This document shows, in pieces, positions 15,705-23,685 of a DNA stretch of 28,378 nucleotides; within the stretch, counting starts at the first letter, position 1; every line of letters starts with the position of its first letter. Where the stretch lies: the NCBI GenBank assembly GCA_964415525.1, contig CAYQAS010000052.1:1-28378 (forward strand), in the 5' to 3' direction. The notes under the pieces were generated by a model. It saw nothing but the letters and a program-made list of their open reading frames with translations. It was not told the origin of the DNA and ran no database searches. The position numbers were made by a program, and so were the translations under genes. The stretch is from CAZPUI01 sp964415525 (GTDB taxonomy: Bacteria; Acidobacteriota; Holophagae; Holophagales; Holophagaceae).

Positions 15705-16703
15705 ATGAAGCGCATCTACTTTGCGTCCTTTGCACTCCCCATGCTGATGCTGGCCTGTGGTGGAGGCGGCGGCACCACAGCCGTGGGCCCGACCATCTAC
15801 CCTCCGCAGCCAGCCTCCTGGACCGCCTTGCCGGGCTTCACGGGCAGCACGCCTCAGGGCTCTGCGGCCTTCGTGCTCGGCACCCGGGCGCTCCTCGTCG
15901 GAGGCACCGATGGCAATCGGGTTGGAGCTCAGACGCACCAGTTCGACACCGCGACCCGCACCTGGGCGGCCAAGGGCGATTTCCCGGGGGGGCGGCGGGC
16001 GGATGCCAGCGGGTTTTCCGTCCAGGGCAAGGGTTACGTCGCCCTGGGCTGGACGGATGGCGACGCGCTCCTGAAGGATGTGTGGGCCTTTGATCCTGGG
16101 ATGGAAACCTGGACACGAAAGGCCGATTTTCCGGGGAAGGGTAGGGTGCTGCCCACCACCCTCGTGATCGGTGCGCGCGTATATCTGGTGGGTGGAGGTG
16201 CGGGCTCGGTGCGTCACAAGGACGTCTGGGAATTCGATCCCGCCGCCGATACCTGGACCCGCAAGCAGGATTTCCCCGGTGAGGCCTTCATGACGGCCGC
16301 TGGCTTCGTGGTGGGGGCCAAGGGCTATGTGGGCACCGGTAATCTCGCGGGCAGCGCCTACGCGCCCACCAAGACGTTCTGGGAATACGATCCTGCCTCC
16401 GACGCCTGGACCCGCAAGGCGGACTTCCCTGGGGCGGCCCGGGCCTTCGCCCTCGCCTTCAGCCTGGGCAACCGGGGATACATGGGCTTGGGCGTGCAGA
16501 CGGTCACGCCGCCCATGGCGCTACCCGTGGATGTGTGGGCTTATGAGCCGGCCACGGAGGCCTGGACCCGGTGCGCCGATCTGCCCGGTGCGGGGCGAGG
16601 CATGGCGGTGGGCTTCGCCATCGGCTCGGAGGGGTATATCGGCCTCGGCAACGACGCGGCCATGCAGGGACTGCGGGACCTTTGGCAGTTCGTACCGCGG
16701 TGA
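15705..16703 (+). CDS. Kelch-repeat lipoprotein (beta-propeller)
   Basis: 332 residues, with GGAGG 7 nt before the ATG. The lipoprotein signal ends at LMLAC (C18), followed by a glycine-rich linker. At least five kelch blades share the pattern D-V-W-x-F/Y-D-P-x-x-x-x-W-T-R-K-x-D-F-P-G (for example DVWAFDPGMETWTRKADFPG) at a spacing of about 48-55 residues. This is the bacterial kelch / galactose-oxidase-type propeller. The blades are unusually alike, which suggests recent internal duplication. The catalytic copper residues of galactose oxidase are not evident, so I predict a binding or scaffold role outside the cytoplasm. It sits between another propeller lipoprotein and an exported NTF2-like protein on the same strand. 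Confidence 0.88.
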   Translation: MKRIYFASFALPMLMLACGGGGGTTAVGPTIYPPQPASWTALPGFTGSTPQGSAAFVLGTRALLVGGTDGNRVGAQTHQFDTATRTWAAKGDFPGGRRADASGFSVQGKGYVALGWTDGDALLKDVWAFDPGMETWTRKADFPGKGRVLPTTLVIGARVYLVGGGAGSVRHKDVWEFDPAADTWTRKQDFPGEAFMTAAGFVVGAKGYVGTGNLAGSAYAPTKTFWEYDPASDAWTRKADFPGAARAFALAFSLGNRGYMGLGVQTVTPPMALPVDVWAYEPATEAWTRCADLPGAGRGMAVGFAIGSEGYIGLGNDAAMQGLRDLWQFVPR

Positions 16704-16779
16704 AACTCAGCCGACTTCGGAATCTCGCGTAGATGATTGATTCACGCGTTGCGCCGCCTTGGGCGGGAGGAGTCCAGTC

Positions 16780-17214
16780 ATGAAATCCCTGCTCGCAGGC
16801 CTTTTTTCGATTTCGGTCCTAGCTCAAGCTCCGCCTCTGGATCAGGCCACCCGTCAGGCCATCCAGGCGACGGCCCTCGACTACATCGAGGGCTGGTACG
16901 ACGGTGATGCCGCCCGCATGCAGCGTGCGCTCCATCCCGACCTCGCCAAACGTGTCGTAATGCCGACGCCTGATGGCAGGGGGCGCTTCGAGCACATGGG
17001 AGCCGAGAAGCTGGTGGCCCTCACGAAGGCGGGTTATGGGCGCCAGACGCCGAAGGACCGCCAGCAGAAGGACGTTCAGATCCTGGATGTCTACGGCAAC
17101 GCCGCCACGGTGAAAGTCACTGCCACAGACTGGATTGACTACCTGCATGTCTCCCGAATCGAAGGGCGCTGGGTGATCGTGAACGTCCTGTGGGAGATGA
17201 AACCGCGCCACTGA
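16780..17214 (+). CDS. Exported NTF2-like (putative lumazine-binding type) protein
   Basis: 144 residues from ATG 16780, with GGGAGGAG upstream and a short signal peptide (residues 1-17, cut near VLAQA). The mature part fits the SnoaL/NTF2-like fold: an N-terminal helix (ALDYIEGWYDGDAARM), a HPDLAKR segment, then strands ending in VSRIEGRWVIVNVLWEMKP. This opening and ending are typical of the Lumazine_bd_2 family, which has no established enzyme activity and usually binds small ligands in its cone-shaped cavity. The M3 peptidase gene begins 14 bp after its stop and is almost certainly co-transcribed. The ligand is unknown. Confidence 0.82.
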   Translation: MKSLLAGLFSISVLAQAPPLDQATRQAIQATALDYIEGWYDGDAARMQRALHPDLAKRVVMPTPDGRGRFEHMGAEKLVALTKAGYGRQTPKDRQQKDVQILDVYGNAATVKVTATDWIDYLHVSRIEGRWVIVNVLWEMKPRH

Positions 17215-17228
17215 AGATGGGGTCCTCG

Positions 17229-19106
17229 ATGTTTCGATACTTCTTGTGGGCATGGTTGCCCTTGGCTTCGCTGGTCGCCCAGAACCCTCCTCCCGAGAAG
17301 ACCCGGGACCAGATTTCGGAGGCCCACCGCTGGCGGATCGAGGACCTGTACCCGAGCGTAGAGGCTTGGCGGATCGACTTCTCGCAGACCGGCGAGTTGC
17401 TCAAAACCTTGGAAACCAGCCTCGGTCATTGGACCGATTCCGCTCGGACCATGACCGAGGGCCTGAAGCGGTTCCAGGACCTCGGTCTTCGGATCAGCCG
17501 CCTAGAGAGCTACGCTGCCCTCCAAGGCCAGACGAACGTCGCCTCACCCGTCTTCCGGGACCTTCAAGGCTCGGTCGCTCCGCTGTCTATCGCCTTCGGT
17601 CAGATGGTGGCCGCTCGGGACGCGAGCCTCCGCAAGCTCGGGCGCCCCACCCTTGAGCAACGCATGCGGGAGATCCCGGAGCTCGGGGCCTACCGCGCCT
17701 GGTTCGATCGGGCCATCCGAAGCACGGGGCATGTGTTATCGGAGGAGGGCGAGCGGGTCCTCGCCGAGGCGGCCCGCTTCTCCGGTGGAGCCCGAGATGC
17801 GGCCATGACCCTACAGAGCCAGGAGCTGCCGCCGCGGATGATCTTGCGTCCCGACGGCCAGCGTGTGCCTCTGGACGGTCCGACCTACTGGAAATTCGTA
17901 GCGTCCAAGGATCCCGCTGAGCGCCGGGCCGCTGCGGAAGCCATGGTCTCGGATCTGAAACCTCTGGAACAGACCTTCGCGACCCTCCTGGATACCTGCG
18001 TGAAGCGGGATGTCTTCGAGGCCCGGATGCGGAACCATTCCGATGCCCTCGCCGCCGAGTGCTTCCCCCACGATTTCGATCCGGTGGTGGCCCGCAGCCT
18101 TCTCGCTTCTGTGCGGGCGCACCTCGGACCCTTCCATCGCTACCTCAAGCTCAAGCAACGGATTCTGGGGCTGGCGGAGGCCTCTGCCCACGACCTCAAC
18201 CAACCCCTCTTCCCTGAAGTCAGGTTGCGTTTCGACTACGAGGAGGCACAGAGCCTCTTTAAGGCTTCCACCAGCGTGCTGGGGCCGGAATACGCCGCCT
18301 TGGCCAAGCAGGCCTTCCAAGATCGTTGGGTGGATGCCTTTGGGCATGCTGGCAAGGTCGGAGGCGGCTCTCTGACCTCAGTGCCTGGGGTGCATCCCTA
18401 CGCCCTGCTGAACTATCGTGACTCCTTCTTTGACTGCCTCACGCTGGCGCATGAACTTGGCCATGGGATGCAGTACCACCTCTCAGACCGGCGTCAGCCA
18501 TATGCCACCGCGGAGCCGGCCTACCTGCTGACGGAGGTGCCCAGCACCTTCAACGAGATCCTGCTGGTGCGCCATCTCTTGGGGACGACGAAGGAACCTG
18601 CGCGGAAGCGCGCCATTCTCGAGGAAGTTCTGGAACGGCTCTGCACGCTGCTGATCTTCGACGCCCGGGTGGCGGAGCTGGAGCTGGCCATGCACGCCCA
18701 TGTGGAGCAGGGAGGCACCCTCACGGCGTCTTGGCTCAACGAACGACACCTCACCATCGCACGGGATTACCACGGTCACGGGCAGGGTGTTGTGAAGGTC
18801 GCGGAACACGAGCAGAGCGCCTGGAACTACCCCGCCACCTTCTTCGACACCTGGCGGGGCTACAAGCTGGTGCTCGCCTCCGTGGCGTCCCTTGCCCTCG
18901 TGGATCAGGTGGAGAAGGGCGGTCCCGAAGCCGCGAACCGCTATGTGGCCTTCCTCAAGGCGGGTTCGAGCCGACCGCCCTTGGAACTGCTGAAGGCTGC
19001 GGGTGTGGACCTCGCAGATCCCGCCAGCGTGGCCCGGGCCATGGGCACCTTTGACGGCTTGGTGAGTCAGTTGGAGGCCCTGCTTCCGTCTGGAGACCGG
19101 AAGTGA
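17229..19106 (+). CDS. pepF: Exported M3-family oligopeptidase (oligoendopeptidase F-like)
   Basis: 625 residues from ATG 17229, 14 bp after the NTF2-like gene; ATG 17217 is possible but lacks an SD. An N-terminal hydrophobic segment ending ASLVAQ looks like a signal peptide, unusual because PepF enzymes are mostly cytosolic. The zinc site HELGH (H408, E409, H412) lies in LTLAHELGHGMQYH, and a downstream EVPSTFNE provides the third ligand glutamate. The all-helical N-terminal half (about 35-350) is typical of M3B. It should cut short peptides outside the cytoplasm, perhaps for amino-acid scavenging. The convergent sulfatase gene ends 12 bp after its stop, with no terminator between. The symbol is given by family resemblance. 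Confidence 0.92.
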   Translation: MFRYFLWAWLPLASLVAQNPPPEKTRDQISEAHRWRIEDLYPSVEAWRIDFSQTGELLKTLETSLGHWTDSARTMTEGLKRFQDLGLRISRLESYAALQGQTNVASPVFRDLQGSVAPLSIAFGQMVAARDASLRKLGRPTLEQRMREIPELGAYRAWFDRAIRSTGHVLSEEGERVLAEAARFSGGARDAAMTLQSQELPPRMILRPDGQRVPLDGPTYWKFVASKDPAERRAAAEAMVSDLKPLEQTFATLLDTCVKRDVFEARMRNHSDALAAECFPHDFDPVVARSLLASVRAHLGPFHRYLKLKQRILGLAEASAHDLNQPLFPEVRLRFDYEEAQSLFKASTSVLGPEYAALAKQAFQDRWVDAFGHAGKVGGGSLTSVPGVHPYALLNYRDSFFDCLTLAHELGHGMQYHLSDRRQPYATAEPAYLLTEVPSTFNEILLVRHLLGTTKEPARKRAILEEVLERLCTLLIFDARVAELELAMHAHVEQGGTLTASWLNERHLTIARDYHGHGQGVVKVAEHEQSAWNYPATFFDTWRGYKLVLASVASLALVDQVEKGGPEAANRYVAFLKAGSSRPPLELLKAAGVDLADPASVARAMGTFDGLVSQLEALLPSGDRK

Positions 19107-19118
19107 CTGGGCGACCGT

Positions 19119-20570
19119 TCACCGGGCTTTTACAGGCATGGGTGCTTTGACGTCGCTCCGCCACTTATCGAGGAGCTCCTGCATACGTGCCACGTCCTTG
19201 GGGCGCTGGGACGCGAGATCCTGGCGTTCCTCGGGATCTTTGGACAGGTCATAGAGCTGGCAGGAGTCGTCCTCCAGGCTCTGAATGAGCTTCAGGCTGC
19301 CGCTCTGCACAGCGCTGCCGGGGCGGCTGCCGGAGCCGTGGTAGTGGGGGTAGTGCCAGAAGTGATCCCGGGGCGGAAGGGGCTTGCCCTTGAAGACCTG
19401 GGTGAAACTCTGGCCATCCAGGTGAACTTCGGGCCGCAGGGGCAGGCCCGCCAGTTCCAGCAGCGTGGGCATGAGGTCGGAGGTGCCGACACGGCTCACC
19501 AGGGCTTTGCCTTTAGGAATGCCAGGCCCACGCAGCATGAGGGGGATCCGCAGGCCGCCTTCAAAGAGCGAGCCCTTGCCCGCCCGGAGCGGGGCATTGG
19601 ACGTGGGCGGTTGGCCTCGGCGCTCCAGGGTGCTGAACCCGCCGTTGTCACTCAGGAAGACCACCACGGTGCTCTTGTCGAGGCCCTTGGCTTTCAGGTG
19701 GCCCAGCAGTCGGCCTACGTTGGCGTCCAGGTTCTCCACCATCGCCGCGTAGGTGGGATGGTCCTGGCGGTGTCGGGTGAAGGCGCCCGCGGGATCCTCC
19801 ATTACGGGATCGGCAAGGGGAGGCAGCGCCAAAGCCCGCTGCTTCTGCTCTTCCACGACCGCGACAGGCGCCTGGAGGGGCGTGTGGACCGCGTAATGGG
19901 AGAGCACGAGCAGGAAGGGCTTGGCATCTTCCTGATCGAGAAAGGTCTTGGCGCCTTCCGTGAGGCGGTCCGCCAGATAGCTCTCCGAAGGACTGTCCTC
20001 CAAGTCCGGCACGTCCCAGATCCCCTTTTCCTGGCCTTGAAAGGGGGCGAAGTGGGTGGCGGGCTGACCGCCACCATTCACGGCATGGGTCCAGCCGAAG
20101 CCTCGAAACGACGGATGGGCATCCCCCACCCCCAGGTGCCATTTGCCGATGTAGCCCGTGCGATAGCCCGCCTCGGCGAAGACTTCCCCGAGGGTCGGAG
20201 CCTCCTCCGGCAGCACACTGACGTTTTCCGGCGTCGAGACCGCCTTTCGGACCGGCGTGGCGCCGATCCAATCCGTGATGCCCAGGCGCGCCGGATGGCG
20301 CCCGGTGAACAGGCTTGCCCGGCTGGGGCTGCACACCGGGCTGGCGGCGGTGGCCTGAGTGAAGCGCACACCTTCCTTGGCCAAGCCGTCGAGGTTCGGC
20401 GTGCGGTGGAACGTGCTGCCGTCGATCCCCAGATCCCGCGCCCCGAGGTCATCCGCCAGGACGATGAGGATGTTGGGGCGTTTCACCGGCTTGGCGGGCC
20501 GAGTGGGCTTGGCGAGGCCAGGGATGACGGCAAAGCCGGCCAGGAAGAGGGCGGAAGGAACACGGGCCAT
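19119..20570 (-). CDS. Exported Cys-type sulfatase
   Basis: 483 residues from ATG 20570; a GTG five codons upstream is possible but overlaps the only SD-like GGAGGTG. The signal peptide ends near GLA (residue 20). Alkaline-phosphatase/sulfatase fold with metal residues ADD (D40, D41) and DNGG. C80 in SPVCSPSRASLFTG is the residue normally oxidised to formylglycine, and GYIGKWHLG carries the conserved Lys and His. It should hydrolyse sulfate esters, probably of glycans, in the periplasm or outside. Activity requires a formylglycine-generating enzyme or anSME, neither of which is in this window. It diverges from the 502-residue exported protein gene. The substrate cannot be read from the sequence. 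Confidence 0.95.
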   Translation of the reverse strand: MARVPSALFLAGFAVIPGLAKPTRPAKPVKRPNILIVLADDLGARDLGIDGSTFHRTPNLDGLAKEGVRFTQATAASPVCSPSRASLFTGRHPARLGITDWIGATPVRKAVSTPENVSVLPEEAPTLGEVFAEAGYRTGYIGKWHLGVGDAHPSFRGFGWTHAVNGGGQPATHFAPFQGQEKGIWDVPDLEDSPSESYLADRLTEGAKTFLDQEDAKPFLLVLSHYAVHTPLQAPVAVVEEQKQRALALPPLADPVMEDPAGAFTRHRQDHPTYAAMVENLDANVGRLLGHLKAKGLDKSTVVVFLSDNGGFSTLERRGQPPTSNAPLRAGKGSLFEGGLRIPLMLRGPGIPKGKALVSRVGTSDLMPTLLELAGLPLRPEVHLDGQSFTQVFKGKPLPPRDHFWHYPHYHGSGSRPGSAVQSGSLKLIQSLEDDSCQLYDLSKDPEERQDLASQRPKDVARMQELLDKWRSDVKAPMPVKAR

Positions 20571-20827
20571 GCCTGAATCGTACACCTCCGGGCGGCATTC
20601 CTTTCTGAGCTTCGATTGGAAACAGGATGGGCATTCCCCCGCATCCTTCCGATTCCTGGCGGATCAGGTGTTCAGTTCAGGGCAGCGGCCACCAGGAAGA
20701 GGGCCATGGAGCGAGCCCATGCTTCCGTAACGTCGAAATAGATCTTTCGAGAGGCGCATCTTTTCTCTGAAAGGGATTCCCTCCCTCCGGCATTCCCTCG
20801 CAGGCAGATGCCTTTGTGAGGTGAACG

Positions 20828-22336
20828 ATGCGACACGCCCTGTCTCTCCTGCTCCTGACCGCTGGGCTCACCGGCGCCGCGCCGTGGACCTCTGGCTGCT
20901 TTCCCCAGGTCCGTACCGCGGATCCCACCGATGCCGAAATTCAGGCCGCCTTCGCTCGTCAGGGGAGGCCCATGAACGGCGCAGAGGCCGCGGGCATCCG
21001 GGCCAACGTGTTGCTGGCCCTGCGGGAGGCCCGCAGCCACGGTCTCGGCAACAGCAAGGTGGACTTCGCCGCGGTGGAGATTGCTCGGGATCTAGGTTTG
21101 GGGACGGATCCCGCCTCCCTGAAACGCGTGGTGACCGTCGTGGGTGAGCTGATGGGGCGGCGTCCTGCACCGGATCAACCTCGCGTTCCGCCTCCCAGCT
21201 GGCATGCCTACTTCCAGGAGACGACCAACCTCTGGCACCAGGCTGATTTCATGCAGCAGGTGAATCGCGCGGGCTTCCATCCCGTGAAGATCAGCTGGGA
21301 GGACATCGGCCGGCACGCCAACAGCGTGTGGGGCGACCGCATCAGCGACGTGGGGATCTGGGTGCGGGAACACGAAGCGGATCCGCAGTCCGCCCGACTG
21401 GCCCTCAGCGTGCGCCGGGACGGGAACTTCCGGGACAAGGTGCTGATGGTGCCCAGCGAGAAGATCAAGGTGCATGTGAAGGAATACGGCCGCACGGTGG
21501 AGAAGACCCTGCCGCAGCGGCTTCATGAGCTGGGGCTCACCTCCCAGACCCGGGATCGGAACGTCATCGTCTCCAACCAGTTCGCGGTGGTGCCTGTGCC
21601 CAGTCGTGAGATGCGCGGCGCCTCGCCGGAGGGTGTGCCGCCTCGCGCGGCCTTCACCTTCAGCATCTTCCCCTACGGCTCCACGAACTTCGTCATCACG
21701 GATGTCATCGAGGGCAGCTCGGACGCCACCGTGGGACCAGGCAACCACCAACTGCTCTATGCCAACGTAAATGGGTCCAAGGCACCTTTTACCGCGAGCC
21801 GCGCCGAGGATCGGCAGGACTTGCTGCGCCTGGAGCGTGAGTTGAAAGCCAAGGGTATGGATGTGGACGTGCAGCGCTACTACCTGATCCAGATCCCCCT
21901 GAAGCGAAACGTCCGTGGGCTCCAGACGAGCCAGATGGGCACGCCTCCGATGGGACGCGCCTGTGAGGTCGTGACCATGAGCGAAGGCGTGCTCTATGAC
22001 GCCATGCCCATGGCGGCTCCATCGGTCGTGGGCGTCGCGCAGTTCACCCCCGGGGTCACTTCGGATGCCTCCAAAGGGGCATCGATGAAGGTCGCGAAGG
22101 AGGAGCGGGCGGGCCTCTCCAAGGTGGCCATCGGCACAGGTGACACCGAAGGCGGCTACTTCGTCGGCGCTGGCTGGCGCGGACAGCGGGCGGAGGAACC
22201 CATCCGCGTGACCGTCATTTACTTCGTCACGCCCGTGGGCAGGGTCACGGGGAAGGACATGGAGGCCTTCACCCGTGCCTTCCAGCAGTGGGACAACCAG
22301 GCGATCTGGGGCGGCAGTTTCGTGACCAAGGAATAG
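20828..22336 (+). CDS. Large exported protein of unknown function
   Basis: 502 residues, with GAGGTGA 4 nt before the ATG. The signal peptide is about residues 1-20 (cleavage near GAA). A helical region (about 30-110, with FARQGRPMNGAEAAGIRANVLLALREAR-type helices) precedes a long mixed alpha/beta part with few hydrophobic segments and no internal membrane helix. Repeated Met/Pro/Gly stretches (QMGTPPMGR, DAMPMAAPS) occur around residues 375-400. The last 60 residues form strands ending in IWGGSFVTKE. I recognise no catalytic motif and no family. The gene stands alone: its own intergenic region lies upstream and a hairpin terminator follows. Codon usage is like its neighbours, so it is resident rather than recently acquired. 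Confidence 0.85.
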   Translation: MRHALSLLLLTAGLTGAAPWTSGCFPQVRTADPTDAEIQAAFARQGRPMNGAEAAGIRANVLLALREARSHGLGNSKVDFAAVEIARDLGLGTDPASLKRVVTVVGELMGRRPAPDQPRVPPPSWHAYFQETTNLWHQADFMQQVNRAGFHPVKISWEDIGRHANSVWGDRISDVGIWVREHEADPQSARLALSVRRDGNFRDKVLMVPSEKIKVHVKEYGRTVEKTLPQRLHELGLTSQTRDRNVIVSNQFAVVPVPSREMRGASPEGVPPRAAFTFSIFPYGSTNFVITDVIEGSSDATVGPGNHQLLYANVNGSKAPFTASRAEDRQDLLRLERELKAKGMDVDVQRYYLIQIPLKRNVRGLQTSQMGTPPMGRACEVVTMSEGVLYDAMPMAAPSVVGVAQFTPGVTSDASKGASMKVAKEERAGLSKVAIGTGDTEGGYFVGAGWRGQRAEEPIRVTVIYFVTPVGRVTGKDMEAFTRAFQQWDNQAIWGGSFVTKE

Positions 22337-22369
22337 AGGCAGCTTCGTGTGGCGCAGCCCTCGCACATG

Positions 22370-22404
22370 CAGAGAAGGCCAGCCCCTGTGGCTGGCCTTC
22401 TCTG
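22370..22404. terminator. Bidirectional hairpin between convergent genes
   Basis: A perfect 14-bp stem (22371-22384 with 22390-22403), plus one outer pair, with a 5-nt loop. It lies between the converging stops of the 502-codon gene (22336) and the thioredoxin-like gene (22420). Neither side has a T-run, so it may act weakly from both directions. Confidence 0.6.
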
Positions 22405-22419
22405 TGAATGGGGCTTGAG

Positions 22420-22869
22420 CTACTTCACCTTGGGCCGCGGGAACTGGGCCAGGTAGGCCTTGGGGCCGGTGCCCTTCTTGTAGCTGATGGTCCGGGCCAA
22501 CTCCTGGCCATCCGCATCCAGCCAGATCGCTGTGGGGAAACCCGGCACCTTGTAGGCCTCCTTGAGCGCCACCAGATCCGCCAAGGGCTTGTTGGCAGCC
22601 AACTTTTCCGGGCTGCGTTCGGTCCTGGCGGGATAGTCCAGCTTTACGAGGATGGCCTTTTCGGCCCAGGCTGCGAACGCGGGCGTGCTGAATACCTCCT
22701 TCTCCAGCTGGATGCAGTAGGGACACCACTCGGAGCCGGTGAAGAGTAGCAGGACGGGGGTGCGGGTCTTCATGGCCTGATGCCGGGCCACTGAAAGGTC
22801 GCTCTGCCACATGGGCGGGGCGGCCAGGAGGGAGCAGGCGGCGAGGGCGGAAAACAGAAGGTGGCGCAT
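22420..22869 (-). CDS. Exported thioredoxin-like protein
   Basis: 149 residues from ATG 22869, with AAAGGA upstream. The N-terminus is hydrophobic (LLFSALAACSLLAAPP), giving a signal peptide cut near residue 17; a lipoprotein cut before C12 is possible but the preceding core is short. The thioredoxin fold has the redox pair in SEWCPYC and the cis-proline loop VPGFPT. Its closest relatives in general terms are Thioredoxin_7/DsbD-gamma-like domains, usually periplasmic reductants of disulfides or haem-binding cysteines. It is not beside a ccm or dsb operon here, so its partner is unknown. It is transcribed away from the exbD leader region. Confidence 0.9.
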   Translation of the reverse strand: MRHLLFSALAACSLLAAPPMWQSDLSVARHQAMKTRTPVLLLFTGSEWCPYCIQLEKEVFSTPAFAAWAEKAILVKLDYPARTERSPEKLAANKPLADLVALKEAYKVPGFPTAIWLDADGQELARTISYKKGTGPKAYLAQFPRPKVK

Positions 22870-23201
22870 GGGATCCTTTCGTTCGGCGGGCCCATTGTGG
22901 CAGGACATCGCATGACGAAGACGCGACAGAAGTTGTCCTGCGGGGCGCAGATGGTGCCGTGGTGGGCCTTTCCTTCATGAGTCTGTAACTTCATCCGCAG
23001 GGCCTTGCCTCGGGAGAAGCGCGGCGCAACCTTGGGCAAACGCTCTTTGGGACCCATGCTGACGCCCGCGGAACCTTGATTCTGCGGGCGCTTTTGCATG
23101 CTGGCCAGACCTCGCGCAAGCTGCGCCCGGCCCTCGGCCTACCTTGAATGAGAAATCGTGCAAGGAGATCCCGAAACTGCCCAACCTCGAGGAGAAACGT
23201 C
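22870..23201. other. Intergenic region upstream of exbD, no gene seen
   Basis: 332 bp between the leftward thioredoxin-like gene and the rightward exbD-like gene. It carries a good rightward terminator (listed separately) but no convincing protein gene. The only possible rightward leader peptide is a 9-codon frame at 22951-22980 (MVPWWAFPS) with GGGG 5 nt upstream. No riboswitch consensus that I know fits. It could hide a small RNA or an attenuated 5' leader. Confidence 0.4.
23063..23095 (+). terminator. Intrinsic terminator in the exbD leader region
   Basis: An 11-bp stem with one G-T pair (23063-23073 with 23080-23090, 6-nt loop), followed by CTTTT (23091-23095). This is the classic layout for rightward termination, about 107 bp before the exbD start. 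No rightward gene ends upstream: the nearest one is 730 bp away, with its own hairpin and the opposing thioredoxin-like gene in between. Confidence 0.7.
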
Positions 23202-23654
23202 ATGAGCCCCACCGCCCGCTCCGTCCGCTCCGATATCAACATCACGCCCCTCATCGACATCGTGCTCGTGCTGCTGATCGTCTTCATCATCATGGTGCCC
23301 AGTCTCAGCAAGGTGCTGGAGTCGGCGATTCCCCAGCCTGCGCCCCTGACCGGGGGAGAAACGAAACCTGATGCCCTCGTCGTGACCCTCAACCGGGAGG
23401 GCAGGTTGCTCTTGCAACAGGCGCCCGTCGAACGTACCCAGCTGGTGGAGCAGCTGGTCCCAGTGCTTCTCCGGCAGCCGATCCAGTACCGCAAGGTCAT
23501 TCTCAAGGTGGACGGTGATCAGACCCACGCCCAGGCGGTGGGCGTGATGGACCTGCTCCGGCAGGCGGATGTTCGTGTTCGCAGAGAGAGCCTCAAACGG
23601 CACGGCCTCGAAGGGCCCGAAACACGGATCGTGTTGGGACAGGCGAAAGGCTGA
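23202..23654 (+). CDS. exbD: ExbD/TolR-family biopolymer transport protein
   Basis: 150 residues from ATG 23202 (GAGGAG 8 nt upstream); the frame is open 18 codons further back without a good SD. The short cytoplasmic N-terminus leads into one membrane helix (about 15-33), ITPLIDIVLVLLIVFIIMVP, with the essential proton-path aspartate D19. The periplasmic domain (about 45-150) shows VTLNREGRLLL and KVILKVDGD, normal for ExbD/TolR. The family works with ExbB/TolQ to turn proton flow into force for TonB- or TolA-linked processes. No exbB/tolQ or tonB lies beside it here, so it is an orphan in this window, or its partners are elsewhere. It converges on the hexosaminidase gene after 31 bp. Confidence 0.93.
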   Translation: MSPTARSVRSDINITPLIDIVLVLLIVFIIMVPSLSKVLESAIPQPAPLTGGETKPDALVVTLNREGRLLLQQAPVERTQLVEQLVPVLLRQPIQYRKVILKVDGDQTHAQAVGVMDLLRQADVRVRRESLKRHGLEGPETRIVLGQAKG

Positions 23655-23685
23655 TGCCGAACGGGAGATTCCGGACAGGTGCTGT

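Noticed and set aside
21092..22978. 628-codon minus-strand open frame
   Set aside because: It runs across the thioredoxin-like gene in another frame and antisense to the 502-codon gene, so it cannot be coding along with both; the composition is that of a shadow.
23000..23062. Possible c-di-GMP (GEMM) riboswitch before exbD, because of a GGCAAAC segment
   Set aside because: Only this short piece resembles the consensus; the second conserved strand and the tetraloop receptor are not there.
22770..23099. 109-codon minus-strand frame upstream of the thioredoxin-like gene
   Set aside because: It has no SD, ends inside the thioredoxin-like gene in another frame, and its product has no recognisable features.
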